43,356 nt of DNA from the IMG/VR virus record IMGVR_UViG_3300006790_000037, positions 1-43,356 of that record; one strand, 5' to 3'. Both the position numbers and the translations under genes were made by a program. Below the pieces are notes generated by a model. The model ran no database searches. It saw nothing but the letters and a program-made list of their open reading frames with translations, and was not told the DNA's origin. Within the stretch, counting starts at the first letter, position 1. The number at the start of each line of letters is the position of its first letter. This stretch comes from a virus. Positions 24,496 to 30,973 of this stretch are shown in pieces.

Positions 24496-26184
24496 GTGTA
24501 TTCTGACGTGAGTTTACAAAATGAATTAAAAGACTTCAGGAATTTCCTGTATCTCCTGTGGGACCATTTACGGCTCCCTGAGCCTACTCCGGTACAATAT
24601 GACATGGCTGACTATCTACAGAATGGTCCTAAGCGTAGCATTATAGAAGCGTTTAGGGGTGTAGGTAAGTCCTGGATTACTGTGGGGTTCTGTGCTCACC
24701 AGTTAATGCTTAACCCTGAATTGAAGATAGAAGTAGTGTCAGCCTCTAAGGTACTAGCAGATAACTTCTCTACGTTCCTATTAGACCTGATTTATTCCTT
24801 TGAACCCCTACAACACCTTGCTCCTAGGCCAGACCAAAGGACCTCTAAGGTACAGTTTGACGTAGGGCCCGCTAGACCCTCTAAGGACCCTGCTGTGAAA
24901 TCGGTAGGTATCACTGGTCAGATTACAGGTACTCGTGCTGATATCATCATTGCGGATGACATTGAGGTTCCTGCAAACTCTCAGACTCAGGTGCAACGAG
25001 AGAAACTCAGGGAGCTAGTCAAGGAATTTGATAGTATCCTTAAACCTGATGGGAGGATTATCTACCTAGGGACACCACACACTGAGGATTCACTCTACAA
25101 TGAGTTGCCTAAGCGTGGGTATGAGAAGAGAATCTGGACTGCTAGGTATCCTACACAAGAGTCAATGGTTACATACGGGGATGATGTAGCCCCTAAGATT
25201 GCTAAGGAACTTGAAGAGAACCCTAAGCTTGTAGGGAAACCTACTGACCCTAAAAGATTCAATGAGGAAGACTTATTTGAACGGGAAGCCTCATACGGAA
25301 GGTCAGGGTTCCAGTTACAGTTTATGTTGAATACACAACTGTCTGATATGGAGAGGTATCCTCTTAAGTTGTCAGACTTGGTTGTTATGGACTTAGATGC
25401 CTCTATAGCCCCTGAGAAGGTAGTATGGGCCTCAGGACCTCAGCAGGAGATTAAGGGACTCAACAATGTAGGGTTTAATGGAGATAGATACTTCAGCCCT
25501 ATGAGTGTTGTAGGAGAGTTTATACCTTACACTGGGGTGATACTGGCTGTAGACCCTTCAGGTAGAGGTAAGGATGAATGTGCCTGGGGAGCTCTAGGGA
25601 TGCTGAACTCCCAGATATTCCTGTTGGATGTGGGATACAGTAGGGAAGGATACACGGATAAGACACTACAGAGTATTGTTGAGATGGCTAAGTTCTATAA
25701 AGCCCAAGAGATTACAGTAGAGAGTAACTTTGGGGATGGGATGTTCAACCAGCTCCTACAACCTTATGTGTCTCGTATCTACCCATGTGCTGTGGAAGAG
25801 GTTAAGCACAGTATACAGAAGGAGAAAAGGATTATAGACACACTAGAGCCTGTAATGAACCAACACAGACTCATAGTGAATAAGAAGTTAGTGGATGAGG
25901 ACTACTCCTCAACACAGGAACTACCTGCTGAAGAGAGGAATGACTATAGGCTATTCTACCAGATGTCAAGGATTACCAGAGAGAAGGGTGCTCTGAAGAG
26001 AGATGACAGACTGGATATGTTAGCTATAGGGGTTAATAGGTGGGTAGAGCTAATGAGCCTAGATGCTGATGTAGAGATACACTCCAGGAAACAGGAACTC
26101 TTAGACCTAGAGATAGAGAGATTCCTAGAGCACTCAATAGACCTTAAAGGCTCTTATAGTCCTAAGAATCAGAGTTGGATATAG
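24496..26184 (+). CDS. terminase large subunit, DNA packaging motor (T7 gp19-like)
   Basis: A 562-residue ATPase-nuclease. The ATPase Walker A is FRGVGKSW (~54-61) and the Walker B region DIIIADDIEVP (~150). The nuclease Asp cluster lies in ILAVDPSGRGKDE (~350), with ESNFGDGMF and DRLDMLAIGVNRW towards the C-terminus. Length matches T7 gp19 (586). The start is GTG with GAGGG six bases upstream. Its codon choice differs from the rest of the virion genes: arginine is mostly AGG/AGA rather than CGT/CGA, and CTAGG/GTAGGG words are frequent, as in the following gap and integrase 1. This suggests a separate recent origin for the block. Confidence 0.95.
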   Translation: MYSDVSLQNELKDFRNFLYLLWDHLRLPEPTPVQYDMADYLQNGPKRSIIEAFRGVGKSWITVGFCAHQLMLNPELKIEVVSASKVLADNFSTFLLDLIYSFEPLQHLAPRPDQRTSKVQFDVGPARPSKDPAVKSVGITGQITGTRADIIIADDIEVPANSQTQVQREKLRELVKEFDSILKPDGRIIYLGTPHTEDSLYNELPKRGYEKRIWTARYPTQESMVTYGDDVAPKIAKELEENPKLVGKPTDPKRFNEEDLFEREASYGRSGFQLQFMLNTQLSDMERYPLKLSDLVVMDLDASIAPEKVVWASGPQQEIKGLNNVGFNGDRYFSPMSVVGEFIPYTGVILAVDPSGRGKDECAWGALGMLNSQIFLLDVGYSREGYTDKTLQSIVEMAKFYKAQEITVESNFGDGMFNQLLQPYVSRIYPCAVEEVKHSIQKEKRIIDTLEPVMNQHRLIVNKKLVDEDYSSTQELPAEERNDYRLFYQMSRITREKGALKRDDRLDMLAIGVNRWVELMSLDADVEIHSRKQELLDLEIERFLEHSIDLKGSYSPKNQSWI

Positions 26185-26637
26185 GTGGATTCTGAAAGCC
26201 TCTCAGGGACTAGGTTTGAGTGGGGTCTACACTATCGGAAGATATTTGAAGGGATACTTAGTATTATATATAATACTTAAGATACTTTAAGAGATAAGAG
26301 ATGTATTACGAAGTAAAGACTCTTATCCTGGTAAAGAGATACTAAGATATGTTTATTAGTGTTCTTTATTGATTAACTAACTAACTGATTAGTAAGACTT
26401 AAGTATCTAGTATTGTGTATATCTTTAAAGAATTATATAGAGTAGTAGATAGAGTGTCTCTTAGAGATACTTGAGAGTATTAGAGAGTCTCTTGAGAGTA
26501 TTAAGAGAGTACTCTGAAAGAGAGAGTCTTAAAGAGTTCAAGTGGTACTCTAAGTAGTCAAGAGAGTCTAAGTGCGTAACTAAGTAAGGGGGGTAGGTTA
26601 GTCGTAAGACAACCCCCCTACCAGAGACTCCTTATCA
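26185..26637. repeat. 453-bp gene-free, AT-rich repeat region between terminase and integrase 1
   Basis: No convincing frame. It holds a perfect 18-bp palindrome AGTATTATATATAATACT (26260-26277), several scattered GATACTT-type words, and a tandem repeat: CTTGAGAGTATTAGAGAGT (26470-26488), then a near copy with one extra A (26491-26510). Purine-rich AGAGAGTCT words fill the rest. In T7 the concatemer junction and terminal repeat lie just after the large terminase, so this is a candidate packaging or terminal-repeat region. Confidence 0.5.
26588..26618. terminator. strong hairpin between convergent terminase and integrase 1
   Basis: GGGG-TA-GGTT-A-GTC, loop GTAA, GAC-AACC-CCCC forms an 11-bp interrupted stem in the gap between convergent genes. 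No T-run follows on either strand, so it may act as a weak or factor-assisted bidirectional terminator. Confidence 0.45.
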
Positions 26638-27516
26638 TTAATAAAGCTTACTGATATATTCTAGTCCTTTACTCTTCACATAACCCATAGTCACTTTGAT
26701 ATCACTATGCCCACTCCACTCTTGTGTAATTACTAAGGGAATCCTAGGGTCATTAGCCCACTCAGTGATTCTATAGTGCCTTAGAGAGTGTGGAGTTACT
26801 TTGAGACCACTAGAGTCCGAGAGCCTCTTGAGTCTCGATATGATTGAGTACCTGTTATCTAAGAGTTTAATATCCTTATTGAGTAGTTGTTCTTTAGCTT
26901 TCTGACTAAGTGGTACTATCCTATCTTTGTCACCCTTACCCCCTTTAACATTGATGTAAGAGTGTTCTTCATCTAGTACACAGTGGCCTAGTCTCAGGTT
27001 AGCTAACTCTGATACTCTTAAGCCTGTCTCACTCAGTAGGATAAGTATCTGTCTTTGTTCTTTAGTTGCTACAGTAAGTAGTTTATTCAGTTGTTCAGTG
27101 GTTATTAAATTCTGCTTAGGTCTATAACCCACAGGCTTCTTAGGATACAATGCTTTGATTTGTATTAGTTCTTCTTCATCCAACTTACCTATACTCACTA
27201 AATACCTTGCCATCGAAGAGACACTAGAGTGCTTCCATTTACGTAGGGAGTACTGGTGAGTCCCTGTGGCCCTTAGGTAGTCATTAAGGTTCTTGCTTGA
27301 TACTTTATTGTATCGACTGAAGTAGTCTAAGAGATACTCGTGTACCTTGTGTTTGTAGGTATCACTTAGGGGCGGTGTAAAAATCCCTTGGGAAACCCAA
27401 TCCCACCAGTGTTTCAGCCATTGTTTGTGGTGTTTTAGACGATAGTAAGTGGCCCGTGAGACTGGTAAACCAGTTGTTGAGACTGCTCCAGCAGTTGTTG
27501 ATATGCCTTGATACAT
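26638..27516 (-). CDS. int: tyrosine recombinase / phage integrase 1
   Basis: Catalytic residues: Arg in ETGLRVSELANL, Lys in GGKGDKDRIVPL, His-x-x-Arg in HSLRHYRI, His in EWSGHSD and the nucleophile Tyr in VTMGYVKSKG, 14 residues from the C-terminus. The N-terminus has a helix-turn-helix-like stretch (STTGLPVSRATYYRLKHH). I place the start at the ATG giving MYQGIST (about 292 aa). The frame stays open upstream to 27642, but there it only translates the antisense tRNA fragment (MATNHEVGRSNRSGR), so that extension is probably not protein-coding by design. The adjoining tRNA-derived attP makes this the likely lysogeny integrase. Confidence 0.88.
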   Translation of the reverse strand: MYQGISTTAGAVSTTGLPVSRATYYRLKHHKQWLKHWWDWVSQGIFTPPLSDTYKHKVHEYLLDYFSRYNKVSSKNLNDYLRATGTHQYSLRKWKHSSVSSMARYLVSIGKLDEEELIQIKALYPKKPVGYRPKQNLITTEQLNKLLTVATKEQRQILILLSETGLRVSELANLRLGHCVLDEEHSYINVKGGKGDKDRIVPLSQKAKEQLLNKDIKLLDNRYSIISRLKRLSDSSGLKVTPHSLRHYRITEWANDPRIPLVITQEWSGHSDIKVTMGYVKSKGLEYISKLY

Positions 27517-27540
27517 AATGAGACTATTTGCTCCAAAAGT

Positions 27541-27636
27541 CTCAAGAGTCTCCCCCTGTAAAATGGTGCGCCCTGAGCGATTCGAACGCCCGACCTCATG
27601 GTTCGTAGCCATGCAGAGACCAGCGTGACTCTTGAG
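27541..27636. repeat. attP region: 10-bp inverted repeat flanking the tRNA core
   Basis: CTCAAGAGTC (27541-27550) and its exact inverse GACTCTTGAG (27627-27636) sit almost symmetrically, 13 bp on each side of the tRNA-derived core. A further imperfect palindrome TCAACGATATTGTTGA lies at 27639-27654. Such repeats are good candidates for integrase or excisionase binding sites. Binding is inferred from symmetry and context. Confidence 0.6.
27564..27613 (-). other. 3' half of a tRNA-Arg(ACG) gene = probable attP core
   Basis: On the minus strand this is an anticodon arm (CATGG-CTACGAA-CCATG, anticodon ACG), variable loop AGGTC, T arm (GGGCG-TTCGAAT-CGCTC), acceptor strand AGGGCGC and ACCA. It aligns base by base with the 3' half of bacterial tRNA-Arg(ACG). 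No 5' acceptor strand or D arm is present upstream, so it is not a working tRNA. Phages that integrate into tRNA genes carry exactly such a 3' fragment, so the host site is inferred to be tRNA-Arg(ACG). Confidence 0.88.
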
Positions 27637-27642
27637 TTTCAA

Positions 27643-27982
27643 CGATATTGTTGAGATTTTACTAGAGACCTTAAAATTTTGCCAGAAATTTCTGAGAGGG
27701 TATATCGTGAGTGGCCCAGCTTCGCTGACCCCCCTTGCCCCCTCGTCGCTTTTCTGAGGTTTTGAGATTGTTTGATGGGCTGAAACGCTATTATACTCTT
27801 ATTTTCCTAGGGATATTACATCCCTTTGAATCAATTTAAGGGGGTAATGCCTAAAAAATTTCGACATTATAACAAAAATGAAATAAATCTTTATATCTTC
27901 TTTATATATCTTATATGCCGATATGGTTTTACTTAATCCTGAAAACCCTTGCCCCACAAGGCTCTACAGTCTCTATAGCTAC
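27643..27982. other. 340-bp gene-free segment upstream of integrase 1 and attP
   Basis: No convincing frame on either strand. It is AT-rich at the right (CTTTATATCTTCTTTATATATC) and C-rich near 27720-27740. It probably holds the integrase promoter and arm-type sites; I see the imperfect palindrome next to attP but no clear -35/-10 pair or other structure. Confidence 0.4.
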
Positions 27983-28453
27983 TTAATAACCCTGAAGAGT
28001 CCTGTTAATCCCTTGTAACTGTTGAGTCTGCCGAGCTTGTTGAGCGGCCATACTACTCATAATCATATAGTTACGCCTATCAGACTCTTTGCCTTCCTCA
28101 ATCTGTTTGACAGTCAAGTAACACTCTATCAATTTATTGTTATCACTCAACTGCTGACAGTTGTATACATTGTTTTCAAAGTCTTTTCTTCGGGACACCC
28201 AATAATTATTTTTATCAGTATCTATAATCTTGGCTTGAATATAAGCACCGAAGGGGATACCAATAATACTAACCATTAAAGCCCAACTAAGCCCCTCACT
28301 GTACTTAGGGGTAATGTATTCACTTGAACAATATTTTGCTTTATCAGCTCGGCAATAATCAGACCACTTAGGGGTGATTAAAGGCTCACAATACGCTTGA
28401 GAGGTCACAAGAGACACAAGGGCCACAGTGGTTATTAAGTATCGTTTAATCAT
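27983..28453 (-). CDS. secreted/membrane protein of the lysogeny block, 156 aa
   Basis: The N-terminus MIKRYLITTVALVSLVTSQAYC is a clear signal sequence with cleavage likely after SQA. The mature part has Cys pairs (YCRADKAKYC, NCQQLSDNNKLIEC), a second hydrophobic stretch (WALMVSIIGIPFGAYIQAKII, ~58-78) and a polar Gln-rich tail (QQARQTQQLQGINRTLQGY). It overlaps the upstream DNA-binding gene by eight bases and is transcribed toward attP and integrase 1, apart from the lytic genes. That fits a prophage-expressed envelope protein such as a superinfection-exclusion factor, which is inference; no family is recognised. Confidence 0.7.
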   Translation of the reverse strand: MIKRYLITTVALVSLVTSQAYCEPLITPKWSDYCRADKAKYCSSEYITPKYSEGLSWALMVSIIGIPFGAYIQAKIIDTDKNNYWVSRRKDFENNVYNCQQLSDNNKLIECYLTVKQIEEGKESDRRNYMIMSSMAAQQARQTQQLQGINRTLQGY

Positions 28454-28628
28454 CTTTAAGTGTCTTCATTCCCCTAGCCAATTGCTCTATTAAGTCAGCT
28501 CCACCATTGTCCTTAAGCCATTCTTTGGCCTTACTGGTCAATCTAAGGGTAATTTGAACATCCTTAGGTTGTTCATACTTAACCACACCTTTATTATTTT
28601 TTCGCTTATCGAGGGGATTTGTGGGCAT
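28446..28628 (-). CDS. small DNA-binding regulator sharing the repressor's N-terminal domain
   Basis: A 60-residue basic protein, MPTNPLDKRKNNKG followed by DVQITLRLTSKAKEWLKDNG and ADLIEQLARG. The strand-helix-helix order and the pattern DVxITLRLTxKAxEWLKD suggest a ribbon-helix-helix or related small DNA-binding fold. The same block (TVNARITPTAQGWLKD, VADIIEQLAR) forms the N-terminus of the S24 repressor at 30974-31576. It is divergent from the early promoter 50 bp away and could be a Cro-like or modulating factor. A TTG nine bases upstream is an alternative start. Confidence 0.7.
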   Translation of the reverse strand: MPTNPLDKRKNNKGVVKYEQPKDVQITLRLTSKAKEWLKDNGGADLIEQLARGMKTLKDD

Positions 28629-28680
28629 TTTTCTCAATCTTAGTTAATTGATTACACCAATCTTAATAATTCAGGGGGTT

Positions 28681-28735
28681 GCAATTGCATTGATTATGGA
28701 TTATAAATATAAACATCGAAGCAATTGCTTTGATT
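28681..28735 (+). promoter_or_regulatory. early host-type promoter with two operator-like direct repeats
   Basis: -35 TTGCAT (28685-28690), 17-bp spacer, -10 TATAAA (28708-28713). GCAATTGCATTGATT (28681-28695) covers the -35, and GCAATTGCTTTGATT (28721-28735) lies just after the start site, 40 bp centre to centre. A third copy of the core (TTGCATTAATT) overlaps the -35 of the integrase 2 promoter at 31587. The repeats are therefore the best candidate operators for the phage repressor, controlling the early genes. Confidence 0.7.
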
Positions 28736-28775
28736 CCCCTAAGAGATACCAACACAAACAAGGATACCAAAAACA

Positions 28776-28934
28776 ATGATTAATATGAATCAAATTGCCT
28801 ACCAATTCGGATTGACCGAGTACGCAATGCTATACACAACAAACATGAATACCTATGGTTCCTTTTTAGAATCACTAAATGACCATCAATTTCTAGTTTT
28901 CATCAGATGGCAACGTAGAGTTTGGAAAAAGTAG
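28776..28934 (+). CDS. early small protein, 52 aa
   Basis: The product is MINMNQIAYQFGLTEYAML... ending FIRWQRRVWKK; it is basic at the C-terminus with a hydrophobic middle. The start has the leader AAGGATACCAAAAACA directly before the ATG, shared with three other early genes. It is the first gene after the repressor-controlled early promoter, a position used in T7-like phages for host-takeover products. No family is recognised. Confidence 0.6.
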   Translation: MINMNQIAYQFGLTEYAMLYTTNMNTYGSFLESLNDHQFLVFIRWQRRVWKK

Positions 28935-28963
28935 TAGTAAGTAAGTAGAAGGATACCAACACA

Positions 28964-29170
28964 ATGCAATTTAAATGCACATATAACCCTGTAAACAGAT
29001 GTAGAAGGGTTACGTATACAGTAGACGGCAAACGGGTATCCCGTGAGACTTATCTCTATTTAGAGTGCCTTTGCCGCCAAAAGAAAATGAAGGGCAACAG
29101 TTTCTATACCGAGGTTACAGAACTTGCCGACGGTTTATTTAAAACTGTAAATGGTCATTGTTATAACTAG
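28964..29170 (+). CDS. early hypothetical protein, 68 aa
   Basis: A small basic, Cys-rich protein (MQFKCTYNPVNRCRRVTYTV, LECLCRQKKMKGNSFY). The two Cys pairs could bind zinc, but the spacing is not a known finger. It is preceded by the shared early leader GAAGGATACCAACACA. Early position plus basic charge suggests action on host nucleic acid or a host enzyme, which is inference. Confidence 0.6.
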   Translation: MQFKCTYNPVNRCRRVTYTVDGKRVSRETYLYLECLCRQKKMKGNSFYTEVTELADGLFKTVNGHCYN

Positions 29171-29189
29171 AAAGGGGAGATTTAAAATT

Positions 29190-29375
29190 ATGATTAAAAT
29201 GTACATACAACACACAATCATGTTAATATTGTTCATTGTCGGGTTATGTGTAGTAGGTAACCTAGACGCCCAGAGCCTCCCAAAGACCTGCGGGGATTAT
29301 GATTGTAGTGTAGTCGATAATATACAACGACAAGTGTACACACAGTACATTGAGACTGTAGGTAGTAATGGTTAA
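29190..29375 (+). CDS. early secreted or membrane-anchored small protein, 61 aa
   Basis: The ATG with AAAGGGGAG upstream gives MIKMYIQHTIMLILFIVGLCVVG, a signal peptide or membrane anchor, followed by LDAQSLPKTCGDYDCSVVDN. The two Cys (TCGDYDC) could form a periplasmic disulphide. A longer reading that overlaps the preceding gene has no ribosome-binding site. Envelope placement suggests early exclusion or membrane modification; no family is recognised. Confidence 0.6.
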   Translation: MIKMYIQHTIMLILFIVGLCVVGNLDAQSLPKTCGDYDCSVVDNIQRQVYTQYIETVGSNG

Positions 29376-29409
29376 AAGAAAACAGTAGTATAGGAAGGAT
29401 ACCCATATA

Positions 29410-30255
29410 GTGACAATCTTAACCAAAAACCAAAAAAGAGAATTAACCCGCGAATTTTATGAGAACGGGCAAAAATACATATATGACGCCGTTATACGAT
29501 TTGATGATGAGTGCAACAACGGGCACAATAGTTTTTCAATCACGGGCACATTATGGCGTGGCCGTCGAACCCCACGCACTGAATCAACCTTTGAGTGTGG
29601 TGGATGTACTCATGACATTTTTGCAAAAGTATTCCCAGAATACGCACACCTCCTAAAATGGCACCTACACTCAACCGATGGACCTATGCGTACTGTCTCT
29701 AACGCTCTGTATCATGCCAGTGAAAAAGATTGCTGGGGGCGGTTAAAGGGCGAACCCTACGCATACAAAAAAACACTGAGGTTTGTTGGATTCCCGTTCA
29801 CCTTCAAACTAAACCAAAAAATATTGGAATGGATTGAAGCCCTAACCCCTGAACAATTAAAAACCCTTGAAGTTTACGAGGTAGTAAAAACAAAAGACCC
29901 TGAAACATATAGCCCAAATTACCACATCAAAGCGGAAGGTGTAGGACAAGCCCCAAAAGAGTTTGAAAACCCTTGCCCGTGGTATGGGTGTTCTTTCAAT
30001 AACAAACAAGACGCCGTTGAGATGGTGGAGGCTTTAAAAACCTTACCTTTTGAGATTGTAGAAACACCTACCCGATGGGGTAAGGGGAAAAACCGTGATT
30101 ATAATGCGTTTAGAAACCATCTTAATTGGCCTGACGCTACAAATGAAATGATTGAGCTACCACCGGATGAATTGAAGCCGTTGATTGAAGCGCATATTGA
30201 GAAGACCGGCAACGTAATGCGTAAAGAGATTGAAGCCTTTGGTTTCACTTGGTAG
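29410..30255 (+). CDS. conserved hypothetical early protein, 281 aa
   Basis: GTG start with the shared leader GAAGGATACCCATATA. The first half contains FECGGCTHDIFAKVFPEYAH and LLKWHLHSTDGPMRTVSNAL, a CxxC-TH/HLxSTDGPM arrangement I associate with proteins of unknown function in phages and plasmids. The second half is Pro/Trp-rich with KTLRFVGFPFTFKLNQKIL and ENPCPWYGCSF. His and Cys residues could bind metal. It is the largest early gene here. Its codon use (ACC, CGT, AAA) and AT content differ from the virion genes, suggesting plasmid-like or accessory origin. No function is assigned. Confidence 0.75.
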   Translation: MTILTKNQKRELTREFYENGQKYIYDAVIRFDDECNNGHNSFSITGTLWRGRRTPRTESTFECGGCTHDIFAKVFPEYAHLLKWHLHSTDGPMRTVSNALYHASEKDCWGRLKGEPYAYKKTLRFVGFPFTFKLNQKILEWIEALTPEQLKTLEVYEVVKTKDPETYSPNYHIKAEGVGQAPKEFENPCPWYGCSFNNKQDAVEMVEALKTLPFEIVETPTRWGKGKNRDYNAFRNHLNWPDATNEMIELPPDELKPLIEAHIEKTGNVMRKEIEAFGFTW

Positions 30256-30256
30256 C

Positions 30257-30303
30257 TAACCGCGCCACGTGGGGGTTATCGAGACCCCTACGCGATACGG
30301 TTA
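30257..30303 (+). other. stable nested hairpin in early transcript
   Basis: TAACCG pairs with CGGTTA, CGCG with CGCG and GGGG with CCCC, giving a long interrupted stem just after the 281-aa gene. No T-run follows, so a simple intrinsic terminator is unlikely; mRNA stabilisation or processing is more plausible. Confidence 0.5.
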
Positions 30304-30329
30304 ATAGTCAGTAGAAGGATACAAAAACA

Positions 30330-30521
30330 ATGACGCCACCTGTACGTGATGATGTGGTAGAGTTAGAATATCACCGAAAACCTGCCCCCTATGAATTAAA
30401 GTTTGGATGGGGCGCTATCCATTATGCCACCTTTGTCATTGAGGAGTGCTGTCACCCTAGCACTCGAATCCCTAAAAAATGGTTTATCAGTAAACGCGAC
30501 GGCTTAAGGTATTACAGATGA
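30330..30521 (+). CDS. early hypothetical protein, 63 aa
   Basis: A basic, aromatic-rich product (APYELKFGWGAIHYATFVIE, WFISKRDGLRYYR). Preceded by the leader GAAGGATACAAAAACA and overlapping the next small membrane gene by ATGA. No family is recognised; its C-terminal FISKRDGLRYY resembles a small beta hairpin. Confidence 0.6.
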   Translation: MTPPVRDDVVELEYHRKPAPYELKFGWGAIHYATFVIEECCHPSTRIPKKWFISKRDGLRYYR

Positions 30522-30625
30522 CTAAACTCCTCAAATACTTAATATGGGCCACTGTTTGGGCCTACCACATAATACCTATAATCTTGATAATATATTGGGG
30601 CTGGCAAGACAGACAAGAATCATAA
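30518..30625 (+). CDS. 35-aa single-span membrane peptide
   Basis: MTKLLKYLIWATVWAYHIIP followed by IILIIYWGWQDRQES: a Trp-rich hydrophobic helix with charged ends, translationally coupled to the preceding gene through ATGA. Size and topology resemble small phage membrane peptides; a specific role cannot be given. Confidence 0.55.
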   Translation: MTKLLKYLIWATVWAYHIIPIILIIYWGWQDRQES

Positions 30626-30651
30626 TTTTGTTAATAGTTAGGAGAAACATA

Positions 30652-30906
30652 ATGGTTAATAGTTTACGTAAATTTTTAGAATCTAACGAAATTGATACAC
30701 ATAAACACTCTTTTGAGTTGTGGATTCGCGAAAACCAAGTTTTAGTCGTTCCATACGATATTAAATATACCGGATGGAGAGTGTTTCATTATTGCTCTAT
30801 TTTTGACTTACCAGAAAATCACGGACTCGAGTCGGGGGAGTATCATTTATATAAAGATGATTCCGGTGCATTACCTCATAATGATTTTTTGTTTCAGAAC
30901 GAATAA
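30652..30906 (+). CDS. early hypothetical protein, 84 aa
   Basis: Start chosen at the ATG with TAGGAG eight bases upstream. The protein MVNSLRKFLESNEIDTHKHS... is acidic at the end (GLESGEYHLYKDDSGALPHN). It is soluble-looking and unrecognised. It is the last gene before the early terminator. Confidence 0.6.
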   Translation: MVNSLRKFLESNEIDTHKHSFELWIRENQVLVVPYDIKYTGWRVFHYCSIFDLPENHGLESGEYHLYKDDSGALPHNDFLFQNE

Positions 30907-30938
30907 TGAGCGGTAGCCTTTAAATTTTGGTATCCCTT

Positions 30939-30972
30939 CACCTTCTCTTTAATGAGAGGGTGTTTTTTTTTT
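30939..30972 (+). terminator. intrinsic terminator ending the early operon
   Basis: CACCTTCTC pairs with GAGAGGGTG (one wobble) around TTTAAT, followed by ten T. It separates early genes from the convergent repressor gene and would confine the early host transcript. Confidence 0.88.
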
Positions 30973-30973
30973 A

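Noticed and set aside
27564-27613. Functional phage tRNA-Arg gene
   Set aside because: Only the anticodon arm, T arm and 3' acceptor strand exist; the 5' acceptor strand and D arm are missing.
27517-27642. N-terminal extension of integrase 1 through the tRNA fragment
   Set aside because: The frame is open but begins at TTG without a ribosome-binding site and translates antisense-independent tRNA bases; the region is explained by the attP core.
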